Below are positions 27,002-36,329 of a DNA stretch of 64,000 nt, one piece after another. A program made the position numbers and the translations under genes. The notes under the pieces are model-generated. The model was not told the DNA's origin. It worked only from the letters and a program-made list of their open reading frames with translations, and did no database searches. Source of the DNA: DATKEJ01 sp963768715 (GTDB lineage: Bacteria > Bacteroidota > Rhodothermia > Rhodothermales > DATKEJ01); contig CAVYJC010000007.1 of NCBI GenBank assembly GCA_963768715.1, positions 372,001 to 436,000 of the forward strand, written 5' to 3'. Position 1 is the stretch's first letter; each line of letters starts with the position of its first letter.

Positions 27002-27853
27002 CTATCCCGGCAGATCGACCACAAACGTCGCTCCTTCACCGGCGACATTCTCCAGGTCCAGCGATCCACCGTGTTGCTCGACAATATCGTGGCTCATTGG
27101 CAGGCCGAGGCCGGTTCCTTCTCCGGTCGGCTTGGTCGTAAAGAAAGGCTGAAAGATGTCGTCCACCAGGTCGGCCGGTACGCCTCCCCCATTATCCGAA
27201 ACGGTGATACGAATCCTTCCGTTATTCCGCTCGCTGGTTACTCGAACGACCGGATCATACTCTCGCGAAGCGGATTTCGCCCTGTCACTGACGGCGTAGA
27301 ACGCGTTGTTGAGGAGATTGAGAAAGACGCGTCCAATATCCTGCGGTACGACTTCGACATCTCCGACGGTCTCATCGAGCTGCGTCTCGTAGTCGGAATT
27401 GAACTCGGGGTCATTCGCGCGAAGCCCGTGATACGACAGGTTCACGTATTCCTTCAGCAGATCATTGATGTTCGTGGGAAGGCGCATCCCCTCGGTGCCA
27501 CGGCTATGCTGCAGCATGTTTCGAACGATACTGTCCGCTCGCTTTCCGTGCTCCCGGATCTTCTCGGTCGTCACCTTAACATCGTCCATCAGCGCCTCGA
27601 GGTCTTCAGACAGATCCGAAATCTTCGCATCGGGCCGCTCGCTGAGTATCTCGCCGATCTCTTCGACGAGTTCGCCCAGGATCATGGCGAAATTGTTGAC
27701 GAAATTGAGTGGGTTCTTAATCTCGTGTGCGATACCCGCCATCAACTGGCCGAGAGACGCCATCTTCTCCGAGTGGATCAGCTGGGCCTGGGCCGCCTCC
27801 AATTCCTTGCGGGTAGCTTCTAGATCTCTGACTAGTTCTTCTTGATCTTGCAC
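27002..27853 (-). CDS. Cytoplasmic sensor histidine kinase
   Basis: 283 residues with no transmembrane segment. The N-terminal coiled coil (residues 1-30) leads to the H-box SLGQLMAGIAHEIKNPLNFV (phospho-acceptor His about 43), then the N-box FLNLLNNAFYAV, G1 box DNGGGVP, F-box PFFTTKPTGEGTGLGLPMSH (G2) and a terminal GATFVVDLPG. It is a group-4-like soluble kinase; the input is unknown since no sensor domain precedes it. GTG 27853 is the only start before an in-frame stop upstream. No response regulator is adjacent. Its stop touches a heptamer array. Confidence 0.9.
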   Translation of the reverse strand: MQDQEELVRDLEATRKELEAAQAQLIHSEKMASLGQLMAGIAHEIKNPLNFVNNFAMILGELVEEIGEILSERPDAKISDLSEDLEALMDDVKVTTEKIREHGKRADSIVRNMLQHSRGTEGMRLPTNINDLLKEYVNLSYHGLRANDPEFNSDYETQLDETVGDVEVVPQDIGRVFLNLLNNAFYAVSDRAKSASREYDPVVRVTSERNNGRIRITVSDNGGGVPADLVDDIFQPFFTTKPTGEGTGLGLPMSHDIVEQHGGSLDLENVAGEGATFVVDLPG

Positions 27854-28146
27854 CGTTTGTTCTGGCTCAGTCTTTTCAGCTCTGTGGCACCTCCGCCGTC
27901 ACAATCCAACGTGCCCGGTTCACAAGATGCGGGTCGAAGCCGATAAACGAGACACACGGCATTCGCTCCCACCCAGGGGCACTCGCAAGCACTGACATGC
28001 GGTTCAAATTATTACAACGTCAATTAAGCCGAGTAAAATAGGTCAATTCCTTGTAAAATCATGAAAAGGAAAATGTACTTCTATCGGTGATTGCTGTGCG
28101 CTTGTCATCTCTCGTGGCCGGAATCGTGTTTACGTGTGGTCGGATC

Positions 28147-30756
28147 ATGCGCCGGCCCCTGTCCGCGACCTCCCCAAGGCATCCCTGCCGGCTGCCATTT
28201 GCGGCGAGTCTCCTCGCCATGGGACTCCTATCCATGCCGATTACCGTTTTTTCTCAGGATGCCCCCGAGCTTGCCGTTTCGTGGGGTGTGGTCGACAACT
28301 ACGTCGGTGATGCCGACTACTTCGAATCGAGACTCACGCTGAAGAATGACGGGACGGAGACGTTAGGAGACGACTGGGCGATCTACTTCAACTTTATCCG
28401 CTACATCCGAAGTGACTCCGTGAGTGGACCGTTCGCGATTCGGCTCGTCAACGGCAGCTTTTACGAAATGAAGCCCAAATCCGGTTTCAGCCTGGACGGA
28501 GGAGACTCGGTGTCCGTTCGACTCATCGCTTCGAACTGGGTGATCCGTGAGTCGGCAGCCCCGGCTGGATTTTATTACGTCGGAAGGGATGGACGCCCCC
28601 GGACAATCAGTCATGTTTCGATCGAGCCCTTTGTCACACCCCGTCAGGTCGACCGGTTCAGGGGCGATCTGACCCCGCTCGCGACTCCGCAAACAGGCTA
28701 TGAGAAGAATCGCCCGCTTTCATTGCTGCCCGACACCGGCTTCAGTCCGGTCATTCCCACACCACGCCAAATGGCCCTTCGGGCGCAGCGCTACGTTCTG
28801 GCATCACCGGTGCACATCCACGGCGGCGCGAACGTCGAGGAGGAAGTCGCCCATGCAGGAGAGATGCTTCGGGAGTTGTTTGGACTCGAGGTGAGCACAA
28901 CCGCAGCGGACGGGGACGATGCGGACATTTCGTTGCAACTCACATCGGGGGACTACGCGGACGGCGTGTGCGACGTGCCCGAGAGTTACTCCCTGAAGGT
29001 CGGCGAGCATGGCGTAGAGATCGAGGCGCACGACCGGGCCGGCATCTTCTACGGGGTTCAGACGCTCATTGCGCTGGTGCATCCCGCTGCACTTGGAAGC
29101 TCAGGGCAGCCCCTGGATCTGCCTCAAGGCGAGATTATCGATTGCCCGCGGTTCCCATACCGCGGTCTTATGATCGACGTAGGACGTCACTTCCAGCCGC
29201 CCGAGCGAATAAAGCAGACGATCCGCTTCATGTCGTTTTACAAACTGAACCGGCTTCATTTTCATCTGAGTGACGATGAGGGTTGGCGCGTGCCCGTATC
29301 GGATTTGCCGGAACTGACGACAGTCGGAGCGCGAAGGGGACACACGCTCGACTCGAAGGAACTTCTGCCCCCCTCCTTTGGCTCAGGACCGGATCCCGAA
29401 ACTTCGCCCGGCTCGGGCTCCTACAGTCGAGCCGAGTTCGTCGATCTGTTGCGCTTTGCCACGGCGCACCACGTCGAAGTCATTCCGGAAATCGACACCC
29501 CAGGCCATATGCGGGCTGCGGTGAAGAGCATGGAGAGCAGATACCGTCGATTCATGGCCGAAGGTCGCCCGGACGAGGCGCAGCAGTATTTGCTGACGGA
29601 TTTCGATGACACGTCGAAGTACCGATCCGTCCAGGGCTGGGACGACAACGTGGCCAATGTCTGCCTGGAATCGACTTTCCGTTTCACGGAACACGTCATC
29701 GACGAGCTTTCCGGGCTCTTCAAGGAGGCGGGGGCGCCGCTGCACGTGGTCCATTTAGGTGGCGACGAGGTGCCGAGAGGCGCCTGGAAAGGTTCACCGG
29801 CGTGCGCGCGCAAGCTCGCCGCTCGTGACGATCTCACCGACGTGCACGACCTGTCGATCGATTTCTACCGCCGTCTCGTGGCCTACCTGGATTCCAAAGG
29901 ATTGAAGGGGGCCGGCTGGGAAGAAATAGGTCTCGGCGTGAAAACCGACAGTGTCTACCGTCGAGAGGATCCCAAGCCCGATCTCACGGATAAAGTCATC
30001 CCATACGCGTGGAATTCGGTTTGGGGTTGGGGCGGCGAGGAGCGGGCATACCGTCTGGCAAATGCAGGCTACCACGTCGTCATGGCCAACGCACCGAATC
30101 TCTACTTCGATCTTGCTTACGAGAAGCATCCGAAGGATCCAGGGTTCGCCTGGGCCGGGTTTGTCGACGAGAAGAAGATATTCGAAATGACGCCGCTCGA
30201 CATATACAACAGTGCCTACGAGGATCGATTCGGTCGCACGATCAATATGGAAAACTACCGTGACGCGGTTCGGCTTGACAGCGCTGCCGTATCGAATGTC
30301 ATCGGGATCCAGGGACAGCTGTGGGGCGAGAATACTCCCTCTCAGGCTCGCTTCGAATACCTGCTATATCCCAAGCTTGTCGCCTTGGCCGAGAGGGCCT
30401 GGGCCAAACGACCGGCCTGGGCCTCGATCGAAGATCGCGATCAGCGACTCGGACCGCTGAACGCGGATTGGAATCGGTTTGCTAACAGCCTGGGTCGCCG
30501 CGAATTGGAACGGCTTGCGAGGATGTATGGTGGGGTGGGTTACAGGATCCCACCCCCCGGAGGCGAGCTCGTCGACGGAATACTCCGCGCCAACGTCGCC
30601 TATCCCGGACTCCAGATCCGATACACTCTAAATGACACCGAACCCGACATCGACTCTATGCTCTGGGTCAAACCCGTAAAGGTGTCAGGACGAGCAACAT
30701 TGCGCGCCTTTGACGCCACGGGACGTGGAGGACGGGCTGTAGTCATTAGTCATTAG
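28147..30756 (+). CDS. GH20 beta-N-acetylhexosaminidase (chitobiase type)
   Basis: About 869 residues. Signal peptide: LPFAASLLAMGLLSMPITVF. The N-terminal CHB_HEX domain (about residues 40-180) is followed by a GH20b domain (SYSLKVGEHGVEIEAHDRAG). The catalytic TIM barrel begins at FPYRGLMIDVGRHFQP and includes LNRLHFHLSDDEGWRVP and VIPEIDTPGHM. The Asp-Glu pair lies in VVHLGGDEVPRGAW (near 29765). Next comes a C-terminal CHB_HEX_C-like domain (LQIRYTLNDTEPDIDS). The order matches bacterial chitobiases that release GlcNAc from chitobiose. ATG 28147 is preferred to GTG 28087. The stop codon and last four residues lie in a heptamer array. Confidence 0.92.
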   Translation: MRRPLSATSPRHPCRLPFAASLLAMGLLSMPITVFSQDAPELAVSWGVVDNYVGDADYFESRLTLKNDGTETLGDDWAIYFNFIRYIRSDSVSGPFAIRLVNGSFYEMKPKSGFSLDGGDSVSVRLIASNWVIRESAAPAGFYYVGRDGRPRTISHVSIEPFVTPRQVDRFRGDLTPLATPQTGYEKNRPLSLLPDTGFSPVIPTPRQMALRAQRYVLASPVHIHGGANVEEEVAHAGEMLRELFGLEVSTTAADGDDADISLQLTSGDYADGVCDVPESYSLKVGEHGVEIEAHDRAGIFYGVQTLIALVHPAALGSSGQPLDLPQGEIIDCPRFPYRGLMIDVGRHFQPPERIKQTIRFMSFYKLNRLHFHLSDDEGWRVPVSDLPELTTVGARRGHTLDSKELLPPSFGSGPDPETSPGSGSYSRAEFVDLLRFATAHHVEVIPEIDTPGHMRAAVKSMESRYRRFMAEGRPDEAQQYLLTDFDDTSKYRSVQGWDDNVANVCLESTFRFTEHVIDELSGLFKEAGAPLHVVHLGGDEVPRGAWKGSPACARKLAARDDLTDVHDLSIDFYRRLVAYLDSKGLKGAGWEEIGLGVKTDSVYRREDPKPDLTDKVIPYAWNSVWGWGGEERAYRLANAGYHVVMANAPNLYFDLAYEKHPKDPGFAWAGFVDEKKIFEMTPLDIYNSAYEDRFGRTINMENYRDAVRLDSAAVSNVIGIQGQLWGENTPSQARFEYLLYPKLVALAERAWAKRPAWASIEDRDQRLGPLNADWNRFANSLGRRELERLARMYGGVGYRIPPPGGELVDGILRANVAYPGLQIRYTLNDTEPDIDSMLWVKPVKVSGRATLRAFDATGRGGRAVVISH

Positions 30757-30781
30757 TCAGTAGTCATTAGTCATGGTCATT
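30741..30781. repeat. Heptamer array, 5-6 units (AGTCATT), overlaps GH20 stop
   Basis: AGTCATT x2, AGTCAGT, AGTCATT, AGTCATG, GTCATTC. The GH20 stop TAG (30754-30756) lies at the junction of units 2 and 3. Confidence 0.93.
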
Positions 30782-30806
30782 CGGGGTCGTCGTTCGGGGC
30801 AACCCT

Positions 30807-30862
30807 GGCACCTGACACCTGGCACCCAGCACCCAGCACCCAGCACCTCGCACCCAGCACCT
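30807..30862. repeat. Heptamer array, 8 units (AGCACCC)
   Basis: GGCACCT, GACACCT, GGCACCC, AGCACCC x2, AGCACCT, CGCACCC, AGCACCT in exact register, 53 bp upstream of the Ser/Thr kinase start. Confidence 0.94.
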
Positions 30863-30915
30863 TTACCCGGTACTCTCTAATCTCGTACTTTAGACGACCA
30901 GACTGACCGGAGAGC

Positions 30916-33870
30916 ATGATAGGAACGACCGTTTCGCACTACGAGATCGTCGAGCAACTCGGCGGCGGCGGCATGGGCGTCGTTTACACGGCCCGCGACA
31001 CGAAGCTCGATCGACTTGTCGCGCTGAAGTTCCTTCCTGCAGAGTTAAGCCGCGATGCGGATGCGAACGCCCGATTCATGCAGGAAGCCAAGGCGGCATC
31101 CGCTCTCGACCACCCCAACATCTGCACGATCTACGAGGTCGGCGAAGCGGACGACGGTCGCCTGTTCATCGCCATGGCGCACTACGGCGGCCAGACGCTC
31201 AAGTACCGTCTCGGCGAGGGGAGCATTGACGAGGACGAGGCCGTGCGCATTGCACGGCAGGTAGCGGAGGGCCTTCGGGCGGCACACCGGAAGGGCATCA
31301 TCCACCGGGACATAAAGCCCGCCAACATCATGGTCACGGATGACGGGCTCGTGAAAATCCTCGACTTCGGACTGGCAAAACTTCCCGGCGTGCTTTCGCT
31401 CACGCAGACCGGCAGCACGTTGGGCACGGCCGCCTACATGTCACCCGAGCAAATCCAAGGGGGTGCCGTCGACGGCCGAACCGATCTCTGGTCGCTAGGT
31501 GTCGTGCTCTACCAGATGCTCGCCGGCCATCGCCCGTTCGAGGGCGACTACGAGCAGGCACTGACCTACGCCATCCTGAACCAGGAGGTCGAACCACCGC
31601 CCGGAGCTTCGCCCACTCTGGAGGAGATTCTCAAGAAGCTGCTGAGCAAGGATCCGGAAACGCGCTATGCGTCAGTAGACGCCCTGCTGGAAGACTTACC
31701 GAGCCCAGACACGACGTCCCAACGCGCACCAACGCCTGCAAGACGCGAACCACTTATCTCGAATCCGGTCGCACTGGTTGCTGGAGTCATCCTGGTCGCG
31801 GCGGTCATCGCGTCCGCCTATTTCAACTTCTGGCACCGTCCCAGCAAACAAACCGCGTTGGACGAAATGACCATCGGCGTCATGCCGTTTACCATTCGAG
31901 GCCAGGAGGGTCTCGCCTATCTGGGTGAAGGCATCGTCGATCTCCTGAGCGTCAAACTGGACGGCGCGGGAGAAATACGTGCACTCGACCCAAACGCTCT
32001 GCTGGGCGTCATCGCGAAAGAGGATCTGAAGATCGTCACGCCGGACGACGCAAAACATCTCGCCAATCGGCTGGGCGCCGGCCGGGTGATCTTAGGGAAC
32101 GTGACGCAGGTGGGATCGGAAGTTCAGATCACCGCGTCACTGTACGGCGCAGGAATCGATCCGGAGGTCGATGCCACCGTGACCGCCGCGGACGAAAGTG
32201 AGATTTCGGGCGCCCTCGACGGACTGGCGAAACAACTCGTTTCGGGTCTGCTCTCGACTCCAGATCAGAAAGAGGTCTCACTCGCAGCTGTGACGACGGC
32301 GTCGTTCCCGGCTTTAAAGGCCTATCTGGCCGGAATTCAACTATCCAGAACCGGTCGATACCCAGAAGCCGCAGACGAGTTGGAAAAGGCGGTGCAAATC
32401 GATTCTTCGTTTGCGATGGCGTGGAGTAAGCTTGCGTGGGCATACGGCTGGATTCCGGATCCACGCGAATTCGACGCAGAAAAGAACGCGCTGGCAAACA
32501 GCAGCGCACTCCCGTGGCGTGCACGAACCCTGATCGAGGCCGCCAACTACGGGTTCAGGCTCGGAGACGGCAAGAAGGCGATGAACCTTTATCGGTCCGT
32601 TCTCGCGGAGTATCCCAATGACACCGAAGCGCTGCGCGGATTGGGCGAAATGGTCTTCCACTACAATCCATTGTTCGGTCGGCCGCATGCCGAGGCAGAT
32701 GAATACTTCGAGAGAGCATCCCGTCTCGCACCGGAGAACCTCGACTACTTGCAACACCGATATGACAGCGCCATAGACGAATGGGAGTTCGACAGGGCTG
32801 ACTCGATCGCCGCCCTCATACTGCAATTGGACGACCGGGAGGACGACATCGAGTTTGGCAATCAGATGCATGGGATCATGATGCGGTCGCGGGGAGACAG
32901 CAGTTGGAGCATTTCCGGACCGGGTTCGATGAGTGCTTCTTACGTGAGCGCTCTCGCGCGACAAGCCGCCACGCATGTCGAGGATCTGGAGGCCGCAGTT
33001 CAAGTTCTGCATGTACTCCTGGAGCCGGGCCGCTACCCGGATGCCGTCCGAGAGAGGGCAACCATGTTTCTGGCCGGCGTGCGAATTGGACAAGGACGGC
33101 TGAAGGAGGCCTTGCAAATTTTCAAGGGTGTTCCGCAATGGCAAGGAGGCGGAGGAATACTTCCGACAGCACTACTCTACGGACTCCCTGTGTACCCTGC
33201 CTCCGACGATTTCATCCAGGCGATGAGACAGAAACTGGCTGCCTGGGATACGACCAGCAATCCGATCGCCATCATTGCTGATCCGGACGTTCCTCGCGTC
33301 ACCTACAGGGAACTCAAGGCATACCACAACGCATTGCTCGCCCTCCGGGTCGGAGATCTGAAGGCGGTCGAAACGACAAGGCAACTGTTGAATCGGCGCG
33401 CCGATTCAACATCGGGGACCAACATCGCTTACTCTCTCCTCCGATCGATCGATGCGGTACAGTCGCTTGAGACAGGCGAATATGATGAGGCGATCAAAGC
33501 TGTCAACGACGCGCAGCTTCGCATCAACTGGAGAGACGCCGGGAAATCACCGCTTTTTGACCAGTTTACGAATCGATTCGTCAAGGCTGAAGCACTTCGA
33601 GCATCGGGTCGGTTGGAGGAAGCAATTCAGGTGTACAGATCCGTTACAGCCGGGGATCATGTCTTCGGCATTCTATTGATCGGACCCGAGTACCTTGGCG
33701 TGGCCGACGCCTATGAGCAGCTCGGCCAAAGGTCGAAAGCGATCGAATTCTACTCGAGGCTCGTACACCTGTGGCGAGACTGCGATCCCGAGCTCGTGCC
33801 GATACGTGACGAGGCGCAGCGCAACCTGGATCGGCTACTCGTAGAGTCAGTACAGGAACCAGCTAAGTAA
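30916..33870 (+). CDS. Membrane Ser/Thr protein kinase with TolB-like and TPR extracytoplasmic region
   Basis: 984 residues. Kinase domain residues 8-265: glycine loop LGGGGMGVVY, Lys38 in VALKF, catalytic Asp132 in HRDIKPANIM, DFG 150-152, and GTAAYMSPEQ. There is one transmembrane helix at about 285-305 (VALVAGVILVAAVIASAYF). A TolB/FlgO N-terminal-like domain follows (IGVMPFTIRGQEGLAYLGEG, then LGAGRVILGNVTQVGSEVQI). The rest, about residues 460-970, is TPR-like (for example AYLAGIQLSRTGRYPEAADE, DAYEQLGQRSKAIEFYSRL). PknB-type kinases of this layout are common in Bacteroidota and Acidobacteriota and phosphorylate regulators. Start ATG 30916 gives the family-standard N-terminus. Confidence 0.93.
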   Translation: MIGTTVSHYEIVEQLGGGGMGVVYTARDTKLDRLVALKFLPAELSRDADANARFMQEAKAASALDHPNICTIYEVGEADDGRLFIAMAHYGGQTLKYRLGEGSIDEDEAVRIARQVAEGLRAAHRKGIIHRDIKPANIMVTDDGLVKILDFGLAKLPGVLSLTQTGSTLGTAAYMSPEQIQGGAVDGRTDLWSLGVVLYQMLAGHRPFEGDYEQALTYAILNQEVEPPPGASPTLEEILKKLLSKDPETRYASVDALLEDLPSPDTTSQRAPTPARREPLISNPVALVAGVILVAAVIASAYFNFWHRPSKQTALDEMTIGVMPFTIRGQEGLAYLGEGIVDLLSVKLDGAGEIRALDPNALLGVIAKEDLKIVTPDDAKHLANRLGAGRVILGNVTQVGSEVQITASLYGAGIDPEVDATVTAADESEISGALDGLAKQLVSGLLSTPDQKEVSLAAVTTASFPALKAYLAGIQLSRTGRYPEAADELEKAVQIDSSFAMAWSKLAWAYGWIPDPREFDAEKNALANSSALPWRARTLIEAANYGFRLGDGKKAMNLYRSVLAEYPNDTEALRGLGEMVFHYNPLFGRPHAEADEYFERASRLAPENLDYLQHRYDSAIDEWEFDRADSIAALILQLDDREDDIEFGNQMHGIMMRSRGDSSWSISGPGSMSASYVSALARQAATHVEDLEAAVQVLHVLLEPGRYPDAVRERATMFLAGVRIGQGRLKEALQIFKGVPQWQGGGGILPTALLYGLPVYPASDDFIQAMRQKLAAWDTTSNPIAIIADPDVPRVTYRELKAYHNALLALRVGDLKAVETTRQLLNRRADSTSGTNIAYSLLRSIDAVQSLETGEYDEAIKAVNDAQLRINWRDAGKSPLFDQFTNRFVKAEALRASGRLEEAIQVYRSVTAGDHVFGILLIGPEYLGVADAYEQLGQRSKAIEFYSRLVHLWRDCDPELVPIRDEAQRNLDRLLVESVQEPAK

Positions 33871-33873
33871 TTT

Positions 33874-33901
33874 AGAATTCAGAATTAAGGATTAAGAATT
33901 A
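33874..33901. repeat. Heptamer array, 4 units (AGAATTA)
   Basis: AGAATTC, AGAATTA, AGGATTA, AGAATTA, starting 3 bp after the kinase stop. The unit is the reverse complement (rotated) of the TTCTTAA array at 33945. Confidence 0.92.
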
Positions 33902-33944
33902 TCTTTGCTCCCGCAACAAGCCCTTCTTTCCACATCATCATCTC

Positions 33945-33986
33945 TTCTTAATTCTTAATTCTTAATTCTTAATTCTTAATTCTTAA
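33945..33986. repeat. Heptamer array, 6 units (TTCTTAA)
   Basis: Six perfect TTCTTAA units ending 6 bp before the start codon (33993) of the amidotransferase. Confidence 0.96.
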
Positions 33987-33992
33987 TTACTT

Positions 33993-34832
33993 ATGTGTAG
34001 ATGGCTAGCCTATTCTGGCCAACCTGTTCGGCTCGAAGACATCATCTTCAAACCCGAACACTCCCTTATCGACCAGAGCCTTTCTGCGACTGATAGCGAC
34101 ACCACGACGAACGGCGACGGATTCGGCGTCGGCTGGTATGGCGATTACGAGTTGCCCGGCCTTTACAAGCACATCCAGCCCGCGTGGAACGACCCGAATC
34201 TGAAGGACCTCTGCGCCCACATCGTGTCGCCGATGTTCCTCGCCCACGTTCGAGCGGCCACCGTACCCTCGGCGATACAGCAGACAAACTGCCATCCCTT
34301 CCGATACGGCCAGTGGCTATTCATGCACAACGGGAGCATTCGCGAATTCCCCCGCGTGAAACGCGAGCTCGCGATGGCGGTGTCAGAGGAATTGTATCCG
34401 GAAATCCGGGGATCTACCGATTCGGAGGTCATGTTTTATCTCGCCTTGACATTTGGTCTCCAGAACGACGTTATGCAGGCCATTGCACGCATGGTGGGTT
34501 TCGTGGAGGAGGTTGGATTCAGGAAGGGAATCCAGTATCCCATCCGTATGACATTGGGCATCGCCGACGGCGAAAAGATCTACGCAGTGCGATACTCAAG
34601 CGAGCACAAGTCCCAAACTCTGTTTCACTTGCGAAGCATCGCTGCCTTGCGTGAGTTCGCACCGCCGGAACTCAGGGGTCGCCTGGCGCAGTACGGCGAG
34701 CAGGACCGAGCAATCGTCTCAGAGCCGTTGACTGAACTGGCTGGCCCCTGGAAGGAAGTGGCGGAGTCTACGTTTCTGACGGTCGCGGACGGGGACATCC
34801 ACCATGAGCCATTCGTGCCGAAGAAACCGTAG
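33993..34832 (+). CDS. Class II glutamine amidotransferase (EgtC/YafJ-like)
   Basis: 279 residues. N-terminal Cys2 after Met (MCRWLAYSG) is the Ntn nucleophile. NGDGFGVGWYG, FLAHVRAATVPSAIQQTNCH, WLFMHNGSI and GSTDSEVMFYLAL are the glutamine-pocket signatures of stand-alone class II GATases such as EgtC. EgtC hydrolyses a gamma-glutamyl bond in ergothioneine synthesis, but the other egt genes are not nearby, so the substrate is open. No Shine-Dalgarno is evident; the region just upstream is a TTCTTAA heptamer array. Confidence 0.9.
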   Translation: MCRWLAYSGQPVRLEDIIFKPEHSLIDQSLSATDSDTTTNGDGFGVGWYGDYELPGLYKHIQPAWNDPNLKDLCAHIVSPMFLAHVRAATVPSAIQQTNCHPFRYGQWLFMHNGSIREFPRVKRELAMAVSEELYPEIRGSTDSEVMFYLALTFGLQNDVMQAIARMVGFVEEVGFRKGIQYPIRMTLGIADGEKIYAVRYSSEHKSQTLFHLRSIAALREFAPPELRGRLAQYGEQDRAIVSEPLTELAGPWKEVAESTFLTVADGDIHHEPFVPKKP

Positions 34833-34833
34833 C

Positions 34834-34928
34834 GTTCCCGGTTCCAGGGTCCAGGTTCGTCATTCCCGCGGCTCGCACCTCGCACCTCGCACCTCAAGAC
34901 ATGGAACGTGGAACCCGGAACCTGGAAG
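34834..34928. repeat. Three adjoining heptamer blocks between convergent stops
   Basis: 34834-34861: GTTCCCG-type, 4 units. 34873-34893: TCGCACC, 3 units. 34901-34928: ATGGAAC/GTGGAAC/CCGGAAC/CTGGAAG. The left end is 1 bp from the amidotransferase stop and the right end 1 bp from the stop of the minus-strand YWTD-like gene. Confidence 0.9.
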
Positions 34929-34929
34929 C

Positions 34930-36113
34930 TCATCTCGCCAGCACCATCGACCGTGTAATCGAGCCATTCCGCGTCTCCAGCGTGTAGAAATACGTTCCGC
35001 TCGGTGTGTCGCTATCGGCAACCCAGGTCACAGCATGTGATCCCGCAGGCTGAACGTCGTCGACCAGTATGGCAAAGAGTCGTCCGAGGGCGTCTCGGAC
35101 TTTGATTGTCACTCGCTCGGCCGCTGCAAGATCGTATCGGATCGTCGTCGACGTGTTGAATGGATTCGGGTATGCCGAAAGCAATTCGAATTCCATGGGT
35201 TGTTCAAATGTCATGGCGGTCGGAGTAGAGGGGTTCGTGATCACGACGACGTCGAAGAAAGCCGCGTCATCCGCGACGAATCACGTCCTCATCTCCCGAT
35301 CCGTCCAGATTGGCTCGACGGATCTTGGACCGCCACCTGTTTCCATCAAGTGAGATGAGTTCCGACCAATACATTGCCTCTCCGGCCAGGTCGAGACTCA
35401 AACTTTGTAGATTGGAAACGCCGGTCGTGAGTGTTATCTCAGAACCAGGCCGATCCTCGACGCTTTGAATTGCGTCGTCGGCGTAGAAATACATGGTTTC
35501 ACTGATCGCGTCGAATACGATTGCAGTGGCAGGTTCCAAGGCCCAGATTTTTGCCCACGATGCGTCCAGGCGTGCGACTCGGATAAGGTAGTCGCGGGAA
35601 AACGAGTTGTCGGCGAAGAACAATCTGCCGCGGCCCACGTCTAGCGCGATACTTAGCGAGCCGCCGTAGAATAGACTATCGATTTCCGAACCGTCAAGAT
35701 TCATCCGGAATATCCCACCGTCCACATGCGGAGCCCAACCGCCCCAGGTCGTCCAAGACAGGTTTCTGTTTTGGAGATACCAGTGCAAGATCGCTCAATA
35801 AACCTGCGACGACGACATCGTGAACGTTCGCTCCGTCAAGATCGGATCTACGAATCCTACCTTGGCTCCATCCACCTTGCGCCCAATACATTTTTTGGGC
35901 GACGGTGTCAAGTGCCAGTTGCGTCGGTCCATCCCACAACGAGGTTCCGGTGCTATCATAAAAGACAGTCTCAACGGTTTCATCGGCAAGGTTCATGCGA
36001 TAGATCTTACCGCCAATATTGTCGGTCCAATACAGCGTCGACTGCCCGGAAACAAGTGTCGTCACGCCAAAAACGAAAAGAAGCGTCGCGTGGATTCCGA
36101 CTGATCGTCGCAT
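34930..36113 (-). CDS. Secreted LDLR/YWTD-like propeller protein with T9SS-type domain, two frame breaks
   Basis: The signal peptide ends VTTLVSGQ. Repeats such as STLYWTDNIGGKIYRMNLAD, QKMYWAQGGWSQGRIRRSDL, GGIFRMNLDGSEIDSLFYGG and AMYWSELISL resemble LDL-receptor class B (YWTD) blades. The frame changes near 35770 and again near 35275, where IRRG is followed in another frame by VADDAAFFDVVVITNP. The C-terminal domain is SAYPNPFNTSTTIRYDLA, SGTYFYTLETRNGSITRSMV, of T9SS type A. With both breaks corrected it would be about 390 residues. Extracellular; function unknown. Confidence 0.8.
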
Positions 36114-36276
36114 AGCGTTTTTCGTTTGGTGCCTGATTGCTACTGAATGCTAGCGCGGACCGCGTGCGCAGATGCGACGGATGGGTTCGGTTTTGCGACA
36201 GGAGTTAGTCACTAGGCATTTGGCCAGTCACTAGGCGGTGCGGAGAGGCGATCAGGGTGTATTCTCAACAAACAAA

Positions 36277-36298
36277 GGGCCCCGCCGAAACGGGGCCC
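36277..36298 (-). terminator. Rho-independent terminator of the SMP-30-like gene
   Basis: A perfect stem GGGCCCCG / CGGGGCCC with a 6-nt loop. On the minus strand it is followed by TTTGTTTGTTG. It lies 31 bp past the stop, beyond a heptamer array. Confidence 0.85.
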
Positions 36299-36300
36299 AA

Positions 36301-36328
36301 GTTTGGTGTTTGAAGTTTGGTATTTGGT
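36301..36328. repeat. Heptamer array, 4 units (GTTTGGT)
   Basis: GTTTGGT, GTTTGAA, GTTTGGT, ATTTGGT. It ends 1 bp from the stop (36330-36332) of the SMP-30-like lipoprotein and is followed, in the direction of transcription, by its terminator hairpin. Confidence 0.92.
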
Positions 36329-36329
36329 G

